NCBI GenBank assembly: GCA_002307185.1
Contig: DBTT01000011.1
Location: 76,013-140,012 of the forward strand
DNA: 64,000 bases
Reading direction: 5' to 3'
Origin: Bacteroidales bacterium UBA1309
GTDB taxonomy: Bacteria; Bacteroidota; Bacteroidia; Bacteroidales; Dysgonomonadaceae
This document shows positions 63,782 to 64,000 of this stretch, piece by piece. The stretch's first letter is position 1; the number at the start of each line of letters is the position of its first letter. Below the pieces are notes generated by a model. It searched no databases. It was not told the origin of the DNA and saw only the letters and a program-made list of their open reading frames with translations. The translations under genes were made by a program, and so were the position numbers.

Positions 63782-64000
63782 TTATTCAACGATTTCAGTG
63801 ATCTGACCGGCACCGACTGTACGTCCACCTTCGCGGATAGCGAAACGAAGACCTACGCTACATGCAACTGGGTAGATCAATTCAACTTGGATTGTCAAGT
63901 TGTCACCAGGCATAACCATTTCGGTTCCCTCTGGAAGTGTGATTTCACCCGTTACGTCCAAAGTACGCAAGTAGAATTGAGGACGATATTTATTGTGGAA
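63782..64000 (-). CDS. tuf: Elongation factor Tu, C-terminal part (cut by window edge)
   Basis: The last ~72 residues of EF-Tu, the GTPase that delivers aminoacyl-tRNA. The frame reads FHNKYRPQFYLRTLDVTG at the edge and ends SVGLRFAIREGGRTVGAGQI followed by TEIVE, the invariant domain III terminus. The rest of the gene lies beyond base 64000. It precedes tRNA-Trp by about 55 nt on the same strand. Confidence 0.98.
   Translation of the reverse strand, partial: FHNKYRPQFYLRTLDVTGEITLPEGTEMVMPGDNLTIQVELIYPVACSVGLRFAIREGGRTVGAGQITEIVE

Overview
The window looks like chromosomal DNA from a member of the Bacteroidota, most likely the order Bacteroidales. Supporting signs are a SusC/SusD outer-membrane pair, a protein with a type IX secretion (T9SS) C-terminal tail, an exbB-exbD-exbD-tonB operon, a two-gene DUF47-Pit phosphate transporter, and long Bacteroidota-type RpoB and RpoC. 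Repeated TAnnTTTG promoter boxes, several with TTG 19-20 nt upstream (the Bacteroidota sigma-ABfr pattern), and a general lack of Shine-Dalgarno sequences agree. Genus and species cannot be fixed from the sequence.

Layout. 1-6.2 kb is accessory: the tail of a GxxExxY nuclease-like gene, then an intact 1953-residue DUF4011 helicase with a transglutaminase-like N-terminal region and a Vsr-like nuclease domain, a probable defence protein. 6.3-13.2 kb holds a small unknown gene, a DUF3298-type lipoprotein, DUF47-Pit phosphate uptake, a tyrosine phosphatase-exonuclease-rlmH operon, aquaporin and mutY. 13.2-20.5 kb is a chromosome maintenance and stringent response block read leftward: parA, parB, DUF5683, a LysM lytic transglycosylase and relA/spoT. 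20.7-26.9 kb carries the TonB energy module (exbB, two exbD, tonB), a small membrane protein, a PstS-like lipoprotein and a TPR protein. 27-33.3 kb has an Ask_Ect-type aspartokinase, a T9SS-secreted DUF3500 protein next to a HupE/UreJ-like permease, ybaK and a lipid kinase. 33.6-41.5 kb has a siderophore-type TonB receptor, a PurF-like enzyme with glmS, a free methionine sulfoxide reductase, a candidate small RNA and an ABM monooxygenase. 41.5-46.6 kb is a polyphosphate block (ppx, ppk1, ppx), a degenerate ~21-nt repeat tract and an unknown conserved gene. 47-51.7 kb is an isolated SusCD pair. 52.3-64 kb is the transcription/translation operon, leftward: tuf (partial), tRNA-Trp, secE, nusG, rplK, rplA, rplJ, rplL, rpoB, rpoC.

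Themes. Several separate loci concern phosphate (DUF47-Pit, PstS-like lipoprotein, Ppk1 with two Ppx-type proteins). ExbB/ExbD/TonB would power the two TonB-dependent receptors in the window. Most of the window is ordinary core genome. The best leads are the DUF4011 fusion protein at the left edge, a compact small RNA gene with its own promoter and terminator near 40.9 kb, the DUF3500-HupE pair, and short-repeat tracts at 45.7-45.95 kb and between rpoB and rpoC.
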